From: Streptomyces roseirectus
GTDB lineage: Bacteria; Actinomycetota; Actinomycetes; Streptomycetales; Streptomycetaceae
NCBI RefSeq assembly: GCF_014489635.1
Contig: NZ_CP060828.1
Location: 5,912,001 to 5,976,000 of the forward strand
DNA: 64,000 bases
Reading direction: 5' to 3'
The notes below the pieces were generated by a model. The model saw only the letters and a program-made list of their open reading frames with translations, was not told the origin of the DNA and did not search any database. The position numbers were made by a program, and so were the translations under genes. Numbering within the stretch: the first letter of the stretch is position 1; each line of letters opens with the position of its first letter. Positions 53,184-62,025 of this stretch are shown piece by piece.

Positions 53184-53720
53184 CGTGGGTCCCAACCGGG
53201 GGTGGCGCGGCCTCGTCCGGGCCGTCTCCGCGAGCCCCCGCCGGTAGGGTGGCCCGGTTGTCATACGTAGCCGAGACCCACCCGGAGCCGAGACCCCGAG
53301 CCCTGAGATCCACCCGGAATCCGGGACCCCGAGCCCCGAGATCCCCTCGGAGACCGGACCCCGGAACGAGGCCCCGAACCCCGAGACCGCCTAGGAACCG
53401 AGCCCACCCCGGACCCTGAGACCACCCGGAGACCGGACCCCGGAACCGGGCCCTGAGCCCGCGACCGGGACACCGGGACGGAGCCCGGAGACCGGACCTG
53501 GATCTGGCCCCCGGCCCCGGAGGCCGGACCCGGATCTGGACCCCGGACCCGAACCACCGACCCGGACCCGGAGGCCGGGCCCGGACCCCGGTAGACCGGA
53601 GCCGGACCCCGGAAACCCGGAGCCGGACCCCGGTAGACCGGAGCCCGACCCCGGACCCCCGGACGCCCCGTCCCAGTACCGCAAACCCGGACCCCGAGAC
53701 CCACCCCCGAACCGGAGACC
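53184..53720. repeat. Degenerate GC-rich minisatellite upstream of the helicase
   Basis: No gene. From about 53270 to 53700 the sequence is a run of imperfect units on GGAGCCGGACCCCGGTAGAC and GACCCCGAGCCCCGAGA, each with ACC/GGA alternation, able to form many overlapping hairpins. It ends some 20 bp before the helicase GTG, so it would be the 5' leader or promoter region. Confidence 0.8.
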
Positions 53721-55517
53721 GTGACTACCACCGCCGCCTCGACGTCCTCGCACCACCTCTCCCCCGCCTTCCCGGGCCGCGCCCCCTGGGGCACCGCCAG
53801 CAAGCTGCGGGCCTGGCAGCAGGGTGCGATGGAGAAGTACATCCAGGAACAGCCCAGAGACTTCCTCGCCGTCGCCACCCCCGGCGCCGGAAAGACGACG
53901 TTCGCGCTGACGCTGGCGTCATGGCTGCTGCACCACCACGTCGTCCAGCAGGTCACCGTCGTCGCCCCGACGGAGCACCTGAAGAAGCAGTGGGCGGAGG
54001 CCGCCGCCCGCGTCGGCATCAAGCTGGACCCCGAGTACAGCGCGGGCCCGCTGAACAAGGAGTACGACGGCGTCGCCGTCACGTACGCGGGCGTCGGCGT
54101 CCGCCCCATGCTGCACCGCAACCGCAGCGAGCAGCGCAAGACGCTGGTGATCCTGGACGAGATCCACCACGCCGGCGACTCGAAGTCGTGGGGCGAGGCG
54201 TGCCTGGAGGCGTTCGAACCGGCGACCAGACGCCTCGCGCTCACCGGTACGCCGTTCCGGTCCGACACGAACCCGATCCCGTTCGTGACCTACGAGGAGG
54301 GCGCCGACGGGATCCGGAGGTCGTCCGCCGACTACACCTACGGCTACGGCTCCGCGCTCGCCGACCACGTCGTCCGCCCGGTGATCTTCCTGTCGTACAG
54401 CGGCAACATGCGCTGGCGCACGAAGGCCGGCGACGAGATCGCCGCGCGCCTGGGCGAACCGATGACGAAGGACGCCGTCAGCCAGGCGTGGCGCACGGCG
54501 CTGGATCCGCGCGGCGAGTGGATGCCGAGCGTGCTGCGCGCCGCCGACCAGCGGCTGACGGAGGTCAGGAAGGCCATCCCGGACGCCGGCGCCCTGGTCA
54601 TCGCCTCCGACCAGGACTCCGCGCGCGCGTACGCGAAGCTGATCCGCGAGCTGACGGGGACGAAGGCGACGGTCGTCCTCTCCGACGACACCGGCGCCTC
54701 CAAACGCATCGACGACTTCGCCGCGAGCACCGACCGCTGGATGGTCGCCGTCCGCATGGTGTCCGAGGGCGTCGACGTCCCCCGCCTCGCGGTCGGCGTG
54801 TACGCGACGACGATCTCGACGCCGCTGTTCTTCGCGCAGGCCGTCGGACGTTTCGTGCGCTCCCGCAGGCGCGGCGAGACCGCGTCCGTGTTCCTGCCGA
54901 CCGTCCCTGACCTGCTGAGCTTCGCCAACGAGATGGAGGTCGAGCGCGACCACGCCCTCGACAAGCCCAAGAAGGGTGGCGAGGAGGACCCGTACGCCGA
55001 GGAGGACAAGCTCCTCGCCGAGGCGGAGAAGCAGCAGGACGAGGACACCGGCGAGCAGGAGGAGTTCAAGTTCGAGGCGCTGGAGTCCGAGGCCGTCTTC
55101 GACCGCGTCATGTACAACGGCGCCGAGTTCGGCATGCAGGCCCACCCCGGGAGTGAGGAGGAGCAGGACTACCTGGGTATTCCGGGTCTCCTCGAACCCG
55201 ACCAGGTGCAACTGCTGCTCCAGAAGCGCCAGGCCAAGCAGATCGCCCACAGCAAGAAGCGCCCCGACTCCGAGGCCGACCTGCTGGAACTGCCGGCCGA
55301 GCGGCGTCCCGTCGTCTCCCACAAGGAGCTGATGGAGCTGCGTAAACAGCTCAACACGATGGTCAGCGCGTACGTCCATCAGAGCGGCAAACCGCACGGC
55401 GTGATCCACACGGAGCTGCGCCGGGTGTGCGGCGGGCCGCCCAGCGCCGAGGCGACCCCGGGGCAGTTGCGGCAGCGGATCGCGAAGGTGCAGGAGTGGG
55501 CCACGCGGATGCGGTGA
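53721..55517 (+). CDS. SF2 DEAD/DEAH-type helicase
   Basis: 598 aa from GTG 53721. Motif I TPGAGKTT (53-60), motif Ia VVAPTEHLKKQW, motif II DEIH (146-149), motif III ALTGTPFRSD, motif V/VI EGVDVPRLAVG and QAVGRFVRSRR. Followed by an acidic Glu/Lys-rich linker (about 410-450) and a helical C-terminus. DEAH/RecQ-RAD25-like helicase family common in Streptomyces, cytoplasmic, role in DNA repair or nucleic-acid remodelling not defined. A terminator hairpin lies at 55676. Confidence 0.88.
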   Translation: MTTTAASTSSHHLSPAFPGRAPWGTASKLRAWQQGAMEKYIQEQPRDFLAVATPGAGKTTFALTLASWLLHHHVVQQVTVVAPTEHLKKQWAEAAARVGIKLDPEYSAGPLNKEYDGVAVTYAGVGVRPMLHRNRSEQRKTLVILDEIHHAGDSKSWGEACLEAFEPATRRLALTGTPFRSDTNPIPFVTYEEGADGIRRSSADYTYGYGSALADHVVRPVIFLSYSGNMRWRTKAGDEIAARLGEPMTKDAVSQAWRTALDPRGEWMPSVLRAADQRLTEVRKAIPDAGALVIASDQDSARAYAKLIRELTGTKATVVLSDDTGASKRIDDFAASTDRWMVAVRMVSEGVDVPRLAVGVYATTISTPLFFAQAVGRFVRSRRRGETASVFLPTVPDLLSFANEMEVERDHALDKPKKGGEEDPYAEEDKLLAEAEKQQDEDTGEQEEFKFEALESEAVFDRVMYNGAEFGMQAHPGSEEEQDYLGIPGLLEPDQVQLLLQKRQAKQIAHSKKRPDSEADLLELPAERRPVVSHKELMELRKQLNTMVSAYVHQSGKPHGVIHTELRRVCGGPPSAEATPGQLRQRIAKVQEWATRMR

Positions 55518-55675
55518 CGCGGGGGCGTACGTATCGGGACAATTGTCGGTAGTCCATACCGGCCATTGACCGGATTCTGGACGGAGTCTTCCGCTCAGCG
55601 AACTCTCCCCGTTACTGTCCCGCTACGCACACGCCCTGTGGCAGTGTCGCCGCAGAGCGCAGCCGTGTAGCGACC

Positions 55676-55697
55676 GGGCCCGGACACCGCCGGGCCC
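55676..55697 (+). terminator. Hairpin after the helicase gene
   Basis: 8-bp stem GGGCCCGG / CCGGGCCC, 6-base loop, TTCT tail. Confidence 0.65.
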
Positions 55698-55796
55698 TTC
55701 TGCCGAGCGCGGCCTCTGAAGCGCGTCGACGACGGGACATCGGAGACGCACAAGCCGCGAGGGGGCCGTGCCTCACCACCGTAAGGAGTGGGCGTC

Positions 55797-56438
55797 GTGA
55801 CCGCGGAGACCTCCCAGACGCTCGATCGGGGACTCAGGGTTCTCAAGCTGCTGGCCGACACGGATCACGGGCTCACCGTGACCGAGTTGTCCACGAAACT
55901 CGGTGTCAACCGGACCGTCGTGTACCGGCTGCTCGCCACGCTGGAGCAGCACGCGCTGGTCCGGCGTGACCTCGGCGGGCGGGCCCGGGTGGGGCTCGGG
56001 GTGCTGCGGCTGGGGCGTCAGGTGCATCCGCTGGTCCGGGAGGCCGCGCTGCCCGCGCTGCGCGCGCTCGCCGAGGACATCGGGGCCACGGCCCATCTGA
56101 CGCTGGTGGATGGCACCGAGGCGCTGGCCGTCGCCGTCGTGGAGCCCACGTGGACCGATTATCACGTCGCTTACCGGGCCGGGTTCCGGCATCCGCTGGA
56201 GCGGGGGGCCGCCGGGCTCGCGATACTCGCCGGGCGGCGCAAGGCCGTCGGCGATCCGGGGTTCTGCCTCATGCAGGGAGAGCTTGAGGCGGGCGCGAGC
56301 GGGGCCGCGGCGCCGCTGCTCGGGGTCACCGGGGTGGAGGGCAGCGTCGGGGTGGTGATGCTGGCGGACGCGGTGCCGGAACGGGTGGGACCCCGGGTGG
56401 TGGACGCGGCACGGGAGGTGGCGGAGGCGCTTCGGTAG
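55797..56438 (+). CDS. IclR-family regulator
   Basis: 213 aa from GTG 55797, eight bases after AAGGAG. N-terminal winged HTH (SQTLDRGLRVLKLLA, VTELSTKLGVNRTVVYRLLATL) and a shortened IclR effector domain. Ligand unknown. Standalone gene between the helicase and the PDZ protease; a role in local metabolism is inference only. Confidence 0.88.
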   Translation: MTAETSQTLDRGLRVLKLLADTDHGLTVTELSTKLGVNRTVVYRLLATLEQHALVRRDLGGRARVGLGVLRLGRQVHPLVREAALPALRALAEDIGATAHLTLVDGTEALAVAVVEPTWTDYHVAYRAGFRHPLERGAAGLAILAGRRKAVGDPGFCLMQGELEAGASGAAAPLLGVTGVEGSVGVVMLADAVPERVGPRVVDAAREVAEALR

Positions 56439-56499
56439 TGCCGGGTCCCTTAGGGGGCGGGATCAGGAGGCCGGTCGGTAGTAGTCCCGTGCGCCTCAG

Positions 56500-56640
56500 G
56501 AGGCCGGATCGCGGATGCTGGGGCCGGATCGCGGATACCCGGGCCGGACTGCGGACGCCATGGGCCGGGCCATGGATCGGACGCCGGGGGCCGGGCCATG
56601 GATTGGATGCCGGGGGCCGGACCACATGCCCTTCTGCTCA
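56500..56640. repeat. Degenerate GGGCCGG repeat array
   Basis: At least six imperfect units beginning GGGCCGGA or GGGCCGGGCCATGGA with 20-30 bp spacing, directly before the PDZ protease promoter. Confidence 0.65.
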
Positions 56641-56662
56641 AGCGTCACGTTAGATTTGCTCC

Positions 56663-57454
56663 GTGCTCTCTCGCCTCTCCCGTGTCCAGGCCGTCGCCGT
56701 CTGCGCCGTGCCCCTCGTCGCGCTGCTCGGGGTGGCCGCCTTCGTGCCGCTGCCGTTCGCCATCGCCCAGCCGGGGATGACCGCCGACGTGCTCGGGGAG
56801 AACAAGGGGACGCCGGTGATCACGGTGTCCGGTGCGCCGGTGCGCAAGACGTCCGGACAACTGCGGATGACGACGATCGTGGCGACCGGGCCCGACGCCG
56901 AGGTGTCGCTGGGCGATGTGCTCGACGGCTGGTTCCGGACGGACTCCGCCGTGATGCCCCGCGACTCCGTCTACCCGAGCGGGAACTCCGTCAAGGAGAT
57001 CGAGCGGCACAACACCGAGCAGATGACCCAGTCGCAGGACGCCGCGACCGAGGCCGCGCTCGCCTATCTCGGGCGGTCTTCCAAGGACGTCAAGGTCGAC
57101 CTGACGCTCGCCGACGTCGGCGGCCCCAGCGCCGGGCTGCTCTTCACCCTGGGCATCATCGACAAGCTCGCCGGCGACGGGGACGGCGGTGACCTCACCG
57201 GCGGTCGCGTCATCGCCGGGACCGGGACGATCGACGCGGACGGGGCCGTCGGCGCCGTCGGCGGGGTCGCGCTCAAGACGCAGGCGGCGCGCAGGGACGG
57301 GGCGACGGTGTTCCTCGTCCCCAAGGACGAGTGTGCCGACGCGCAGGCCGAACTCCCCTCCGGCCTGCGGCTGATTCCGGTCACGGACCTGAAGAGCACG
57401 GTCGCCTCCCTCAAGGCCCTGGACAGCGGCAAGGGGAACGTGCCTAGCTGCTGA
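56663..57454 (+). CDS. Membrane-anchored Lon-like (S16) PDZ protease
   Basis: 263 aa from GTG 56663, six bases after TAGATT (leaderless). One N-terminal membrane helix (about 7-32), a PDZ-like region, then the Lon-type proteolytic domain with catalytic Ser156 in GGPSAGLLF and Lys205 in VALKTQAARR, a Ser-Lys dyad. The active site lies outside the cytoplasm. Family is sometimes called YlbL. Physiological substrate unknown. Its 3' end overlaps the convergent small ORF by 11 bp. Confidence 0.9.
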   Translation: MLSRLSRVQAVAVCAVPLVALLGVAAFVPLPFAIAQPGMTADVLGENKGTPVITVSGAPVRKTSGQLRMTTIVATGPDAEVSLGDVLDGWFRTDSAVMPRDSVYPSGNSVKEIERHNTEQMTQSQDAATEAALAYLGRSSKDVKVDLTLADVGGPSAGLLFTLGIIDKLAGDGDGGDLTGGRVIAGTGTIDADGAVGAVGGVALKTQAARRDGATVFLVPKDECADAQAELPSGLRLIPVTDLKSTVASLKALDSGKGNVPSC

Positions 57455-57626
57455 TCGCCGGCCGCCGCGGGGTGGCCAGCCGGAGGCCGAGCTCCACGAG
57501 CGTCCATCCGGCGCGGACCCTTAAGGGTGCGGTGGGGGTGCGGGCGAGGCGGTGGGTGGCGGCCTGGGCCTGGAGTTCGGCGGCGCGGTGGTGGTGGAGG
57601 GGGAGGTGGAGGTCGGGGTGGTACAT
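57444..57626 (-). CDS. Small protein downstream of ArsR regulator
   Basis: 60 aa, His/Ala/Leu-rich start MYHPDLHLPLHHHRAAEL, basic middle (TAPLRVRAGWTLVELGLRLA). It starts 10 bp after the ArsR stop with CTGAAGGGAC upstream, so it is co-transcribed. Similar short frames follow such ArsR genes in Streptomyces. No family recognised; the His cluster could bind metal. Confidence 0.55.
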   Translation of the reverse strand: MYHPDLHLPLHHHRAAELQAQAATHRLARTPTAPLRVRAGWTLVELGLRLATPRRPAISS

Positions 57627-57636
57627 GGGGGTCCCT

Positions 57637-58221
57637 TCAGGTGGTGGTGATGGGGAAGACGTGGCTGTGGGCGCGGATCCGCTGGGTTCCGGGGGCGTCC
57701 TCGGCGGCGGCGCGGCTTCGGTAGTCCTCGTAGACGCGGTGGATGTCCTCGATGAACGCGAGCGCCTGTTCGGGGGTGAGCCGCAGTGTCGTGCTGCTCA
57801 TGTCCCAGGTGCGGCTCCATTCCTCGGGCCATGAGGCGCGGTTGCCCAGCCAGGTCGACAGCTCCCTGGTGTGGTTGGTCGCGATCTCGTGCATGTAGAG
57901 GTCGGCGGCGCCGCGCACGGCCGGGTCGGCGTCGGTGAGCAGTTCGTCGTCGAACTCCAGGCCGGTGTGGGTCGCCTTCCACCAGCGTTCGCGGCCCTTG
58001 CCCTGCTCGGGGTCGTCCTCGATGAAGCCGTACTCGGCGAGCTGCCGCAGGTGGTAGCTCGTGGCGCCGCTGGACTCGCCCAGTTTCGCGGCGAGTTGGG
58101 AGGCCGTCGCTGGTCCGCCGAAGCGGAGGGCGTCCAGCAGCTGGATCCGTAGGGGGTGTGCCAGTCCGCGCAGGGAGCGGGCGTCGATCTTGCGCACCTC
58201 GGGGTGCTGAGGCTCGGTCAC
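57637..58221 (-). CDS. ArsR-family (HTH_20) regulator
   Basis: 194 aa from GTG 58221 (VTEPQHPEVRKIDARS); an upstream ATG in frame exists at 58257 but overlaps the operator. Winged helix KIDARSLRGLAHPLRIQLLDAL to GATSYHLRQLAEYGFIED, and a helical C-terminal half. No obvious metal-binding Cys pair, so it belongs to the non-metal ArsR-like group that often controls an efflux gene. A TTGCAAAG / CTTTGCAA repeat lies just upstream. Confidence 0.87.
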   Translation of the reverse strand: MTEPQHPEVRKIDARSLRGLAHPLRIQLLDALRFGGPATASQLAAKLGESSGATSYHLRQLAEYGFIEDDPEQGKGRERWWKATHTGLEFDDELLTDADPAVRGAADLYMHEIATNHTRELSTWLGNRASWPEEWSRTWDMSSTTLRLTPEQALAFIEDIHRVYEDYRSRAAAEDAPGTQRIRAHSHVFPITTT

Positions 58222-58237
58222 GCGTACAAAGATAGCC

Positions 58238-58271
58238 TTGCAAAGGAAGCTATGCAACGGAATCTTTGCAA
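58238..58271. promoter_or_regulatory. Inverted repeat at the ArsR promoter
   Basis: TTGCAAAG (58238-58245) and CTTTGCAA (58264-58271), perfect 8-bp arms 18 bases apart; a second overlapping dyad ATAGC / GCTAT is centred near 58243. Likely autoregulatory operator. Confidence 0.6.
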
Positions 58272-58314
58272 CCCGCTCCAGCTCTGCCGATGCCCTGACT
58301 CACCTCGCCTCACC

Positions 58315-59268
58315 TCACTTCACCAACCCCTGCGCCTTCATCCAGTCCAGTGCCACCTGGTGCGGATCCTCCCCGTCGACATCCACCTTCGCGTTCAGCT
58401 CCTGCGCCACCGCGTTGTTGAGCCGAGCGGAGATCGGGTTCAACACCCCGGCGATCGCGGGCCACTTCTTCATCGCCTTGGAGTTGATCTCGGGCGCCGC
58501 GTTGTAGTTGGGGAAGAAGTGCCGGTCGTCCTCCATCACGACGAGGTCCATCGCCTTGATCCGCCCGTCGGTCGTGTAGACCTCGCCGTACGTGCAGTGC
58601 CCCTTCTGCGTCTGGGTGTAGATGATCCCCGAGTCCATCTGGGTGATCCGGGACGACGGCACACTCATCCCGTACGCCTTCTGCATCCCCGGCAACCCGT
58701 CCGCCCGGTTCGCGAACTCGCTCTCCACGCACAGGGACACGGCCCTGGGGTCGGACTTGGCGAGCGCGGCGACCTGGGACAGCGTCCGCGTCCCGTACTT
58801 CTCGTAGGCCGCGCGGTTCATCGCGAGCGCGTACGTGTTGTTGACCTGGGACTGCGGCAGCCAGGTCAGCCCGTTGCGGACGTCGGCCCCGCGGACGGCC
58901 TCCCACTGGGCCAGCGGATCGGTGACCGGCCGGCTGTTGCCGAGGTAGGTGATCCAGGCGGTCCCGGTGTACTCGTACATCCCGTCCGCGTCGCCCTTCT
59001 TGACCGCTTCGCGCGCCCCGATGGACCCCTGGATGCCGGTCCGGTCGAGGACGTCCGCGCCGGCCGCCTCGAAGGCGATGCCCATCATGGCGCCGAGGAT
59101 GAGGTTCTCGGTGAACGACTTGGAGGTGACCGTCAGTTCGGCCCCCTCGAGCGGCTTGCCCTGCCCGATCGTGCCGGGCTCGACGTCGTCGACCATGGGC
59201 GAGCCGGACGTCAGACCGCACGCGGACAGCAGGGACGCGGCGACGAGCAGGGTGATCCAGCGTCTCAT
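58315..59268 (-). CDS. opuCC: Glycine betaine/osmoprotectant ABC substrate-binding lipoprotein
   Basis: 317 aa from ATG 59268 overlapping the permease stop (ATGA). Lipobox LLSAC (Cys17). OpuAC/ProX-type domain with VTSKSFTENLILGAMMGIAFE and DADGMYEYTGTAWITYL. Captures quaternary amines outside the cell for the OpuC-type importer. Last gene of the operon. Confidence 0.9.
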   Translation of the reverse strand: MRRWITLLVAASLLSACGLTSGSPMVDDVEPGTIGQGKPLEGAELTVTSKSFTENLILGAMMGIAFEAAGADVLDRTGIQGSIGAREAVKKGDADGMYEYTGTAWITYLGNSRPVTDPLAQWEAVRGADVRNGLTWLPQSQVNNTYALAMNRAAYEKYGTRTLSQVAALAKSDPRAVSLCVESEFANRADGLPGMQKAYGMSVPSSRITQMDSGIIYTQTQKGHCTYGEVYTTDGRIKAMDLVVMEDDRHFFPNYNAAPEINSKAMKKWPAIAGVLNPISARLNNAVAQELNAKVDVDGEDPHQVALDWMKAQGLVK

Positions 59269-60113
59269 CGGCCGGTCTCCAATCCCCTTGGCCGCAACAG
59301 GAGTTCGGCGATCGACGCCAGCCAGTCCACGAGCAGCGCGAGCGCCACCGTGAGGATCGAGCCCAACACCAGTACGGGCATGCGCTGGTTGGTGATCCCG
59401 GTCGTGATCAGCACCCCGAGCCCACCGCCCCCGCCGAACGTCGCCAGCGTCGCCGTCCCCACGTTGAGGACGAGCGCCGTGCGGACGCCCGCGAGGATCA
59501 GCGGTACGGCCAGGGGGAGTTCGACGCGCGACAGGACGCCGACGGGGGACATGCCGATGCCCCGCGCCGCCTCCAGGAGCGTCGGGTCGTTCGCGCGCAG
59601 CCCCGCGATCGTGTTGGACAGCACCGGCAGGACGGCGTAGGCGATGATCCCGATCAGCGCGGCCTTCTCCCCGATGCCGAGCCAGATCACGAGCAGCGCC
59701 AACAGGCCGATGGCCGGGGTGGCTTGGCCGATGTTGGCGATCGCCATGACGACCGGCGTGGCCCTGCGGACGGCACCCCGGGTGAGCAGCACACCGAGCG
59801 GGATCGCGATGATCAGCACGAAGAACGTGGAGATCGCGGTGAGTTCGACGTGCTGCCACAGCGCCTTGGAGACCTGCCCGCCGGAGAGCGCGTTCTCGGA
59901 GATCGAGTCCAGATCGGCCTGCTGGAACCAGATCCAGGTGCCGAGGAGGAGGACGACGAGGAAGGCGGGCAGGACCGTCAACTTCCGCCAACTGAGCAGA
60001 GGTTGGGCCTTGGCAGCGGGCCGCGGCGTCGGCTCGTCCGGCGCGTCGGCGTCCAAGTCGGCGTCCGTGCCTGGGGAGTTCACCTCGGGGGAGTGCGTCT
60101 CGCGCGTGCTCAC
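59265..60113 (-). CDS. opuCD: Osmoprotectant ABC permease (OpuCD type)
   Basis: 282 aa from GTG 60113, overlapping the ATPase end by 4 bp. A Pro/Asp-rich cytoplasmic head, then six membrane segments with the EAARGIGMSPVGVLSRVELP coupling loop and FGGGGGLGVLITTG. Forms the channel with the other permease gene at 61362. Confidence 0.9.
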   Translation of the reverse strand: MSTRETHSPEVNSPGTDADLDADAPDEPTPRPAAKAQPLLSWRKLTVLPAFLVVLLLGTWIWFQQADLDSISENALSGGQVSKALWQHVELTAISTFFVLIIAIPLGVLLTRGAVRRATPVVMAIANIGQATPAIGLLALLVIWLGIGEKAALIGIIAYAVLPVLSNTIAGLRANDPTLLEAARGIGMSPVGVLSRVELPLAVPLILAGVRTALVLNVGTATLATFGGGGGLGVLITTGITNQRMPVLVLGSILTVALALLVDWLASIAELLLRPRGLETGR

Positions 60114-61369
60114 GCCTTCTCCTCCCCGCCGTCGCCCTCCTGCTCGGCGTGCGTCTGCGCCGCCCGCGCCTCCTCCAACTCGTGCTGGTGCTCCATCGCT
60201 TCGAGCCGGTCGGCCTCCAGCAGCTCGTGCACGGAGTTCATCAGCGTCTCCATGTCGACGACGCCCGTGTACTCCCCGCGCCGCCCGGTCACCGCCGTGC
60301 GCCCCGAACTGTCGGTGAGGACGGCCTCCAGCGCGTCCCGCAGCGTCGCGTCCCGGGTCACCGTGTCGTTGACCAGCGTCCCGGCGCGCGCCAGCGAACC
60401 CTTCGCACGCATCAAGTCCCCGCGCCGCAGCCACTTGTAGGGCCGGCCGCGCTTGTCGAGGAGCAGGATCTCGTTGGTCCCGCTCTCGCGCAGCTTGTTG
60501 AAGATGACCTGGAGCGGATCGTCGACGGTCACCGTCGGATAGTCGGTGATCGGCACGTCCCGCACCCGCGTGAGGTTCAGCCGCTTCAACGCCGCACCCG
60601 CGCCGACGAACCCGGACACGAAGTCGTCGGCGGGGTTGGTGAGGATCGCCTCCGGGGTGTCGAACTGCGCGATGTGGGACCGCTCGCGCAGCACCGCGAT
60701 CCGGTCGCCCAGCTTGATCGCCTCGTCGAAGTCGTGCGTGACGAACACGATCGTCTTGTGCAACTCGTGCTGGAGCCTGATGAGTTCGTCCTGAAGGTGG
60801 TCGCGCGTGATCGGATCGACGGCGCCGAACGGCTCGTCCATCAGCAGGACCGGCGGATCCGCCGCCAACGCCCGTGCCACGCCCACGCGTTGCTGCTGGC
60901 CGCCGGACAACTGCCGTGGATAGCGCCCGTGGAACTCGCCCGGGTCGAGCCCGACGAGGTCCAGCATCTCCTCGACCCGCTCCTTGATCCGGCCCTTGGA
61001 CCAGCCCACCATCTTCGGTACCAGCGCGATGTTCTGAGCGACCGTCATGTGCGGGAAGAGGCCGGACGACTGGATCGCGTACCCGACCTTGCGGCGCAGC
61101 TTCACCGGGTCGATGTCGGTGACGTCCTCGCCGCCGATCCGGATCCGGCCGCCGGACGGCTCGATCAGCCGGTTGATCATCTTCAGCGTCGTCGACTTCC
61201 CGCAGCCGGAGGGGCCGACGAAGATGACCGTCTCGCCTGCCTTGATCTCCATGTTCACGTTGTCGACGGACGGGTTGGGGTTGCCCGGGTAGCGCTTGCT
61301 CAGGTTCTCCAACTCGATGGAGGCGCCCAGGGATTCGGTGGGCCGGGTGGGCTCTGGCGTCTCAGACAC
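60110..61369 (-). CDS. opuCA: Osmoprotectant ABC ATPase with CBS domains (OpuCA/ProV)
   Basis: 419 aa from GTG. Walker A GPSGCGKST, signature LSGGQQQRVGVARALAA, Walker B LLMDEPFGAVDP, H-loop THDFDEA. The C-terminal third (about 265-385) holds two CBS modules (VTVDDPLQVIFNKL, TVTRDATLRDALEAVL) that sense ionic strength in this family. A charged Glu/His tail ends it. Overlaps both neighbours. Confidence 0.93.
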   Translation of the reverse strand: MSETPEPTRPTESLGASIELENLSKRYPGNPNPSVDNVNMEIKAGETVIFVGPSGCGKSTTLKMINRLIEPSGGRIRIGGEDVTDIDPVKLRRKVGYAIQSSGLFPHMTVAQNIALVPKMVGWSKGRIKERVEEMLDLVGLDPGEFHGRYPRQLSGGQQQRVGVARALAADPPVLLMDEPFGAVDPITRDHLQDELIRLQHELHKTIVFVTHDFDEAIKLGDRIAVLRERSHIAQFDTPEAILTNPADDFVSGFVGAGAALKRLNLTRVRDVPITDYPTVTVDDPLQVIFNKLRESGTNEILLLDKRGRPYKWLRRGDLMRAKGSLARAGTLVNDTVTRDATLRDALEAVLTDSSGRTAVTGRRGEYTGVVDMETLMNSVHELLEADRLEAMEHQHELEEARAAQTHAEQEGDGGEEKA

Positions 61370-62009
61370 GGATCCCCCTAGGAATCGTCAGCCGCCCGAT
61401 CAGGACGTACACGGCGTCGAACAGCAGCGCCAGGACGACGATCCCGAGCGTCCCGGCGAGCACTTGGTTGAGCGCGTTCTTGCTGCCCAGGGACGCGACC
61501 CCGCGGAAGATCTCGTTCCCGAGGCCCGGCCCCGAGGCGTACGCGGCGATCGCGGCGATGCCCATCAGCATCTGCGTCGCGACCCGGATCCCGGTCAGGA
61601 TCGGCGGCCACGCGAGCGGCAGTTCGACCTTGACCAGCCGGGCCGGACGGGACATCCCGATGCCCTTCGCGGCGTCCACCAGCGAGGGGTCGACCCCGCG
61701 CAGCCCGACGATCGCGTTCCGCACGATCGGCAGCAACCCGTACAACGTGAGAGCGATGACCGTAGGGGGAACCCCGAGACCGACTACGGGTACGAGCAGG
61801 CCGATCATGGCCAGCGACGGGATCGTCAGGATCGTCGAGGTCGCGGTCGTCGCGAGGTTGCCCGCCCACTCACTGCGGTAGGTGAGCACCCCGATCAGCA
61901 CCCCGATAGCGGTCGCCAGCAGCATGCACTGCAGGACGGCGCTCGCGTGCTGCAACGCGTCGGTCAGGAGTTGCTGATGCCGGTTGCCCAGGTACTCCCA
62001 GAAACTCAC
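61362..62009 (-). CDS. opuCB: Osmoprotectant ABC permease (OpuCB type)
   Basis: 215 aa from GTG 62009, 8-bp overlap with the ATPase. Six hydrophobic segments and the DAAKGIGMSRPARLVKVELP coupling loop. Begins 16 bp after the Lrp stop, so the regulator heads the operon. Confidence 0.9.
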   Translation of the reverse strand: MSFWEYLGNRHQQLLTDALQHASAVLQCMLLATAIGVLIGVLTYRSEWAGNLATTATSTILTIPSLAMIGLLVPVVGLGVPPTVIALTLYGLLPIVRNAIVGLRGVDPSLVDAAKGIGMSRPARLVKVELPLAWPPILTGIRVATQMLMGIAAIAAYASGPGLGNEIFRGVASLGSKNALNQVLAGTLGIVVLALLFDAVYVLIGRLTIPRGIRV

Positions 62010-62025
62010 TCACCTTCACCTCAGC

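Noticed and set aside
53261..54268. 335-codon minus-strand frame over the minisatellite
   Set aside because: Gly/Pro/Arg repeat peptide from GC repeats; no ribosome site and antisense to the helicase.
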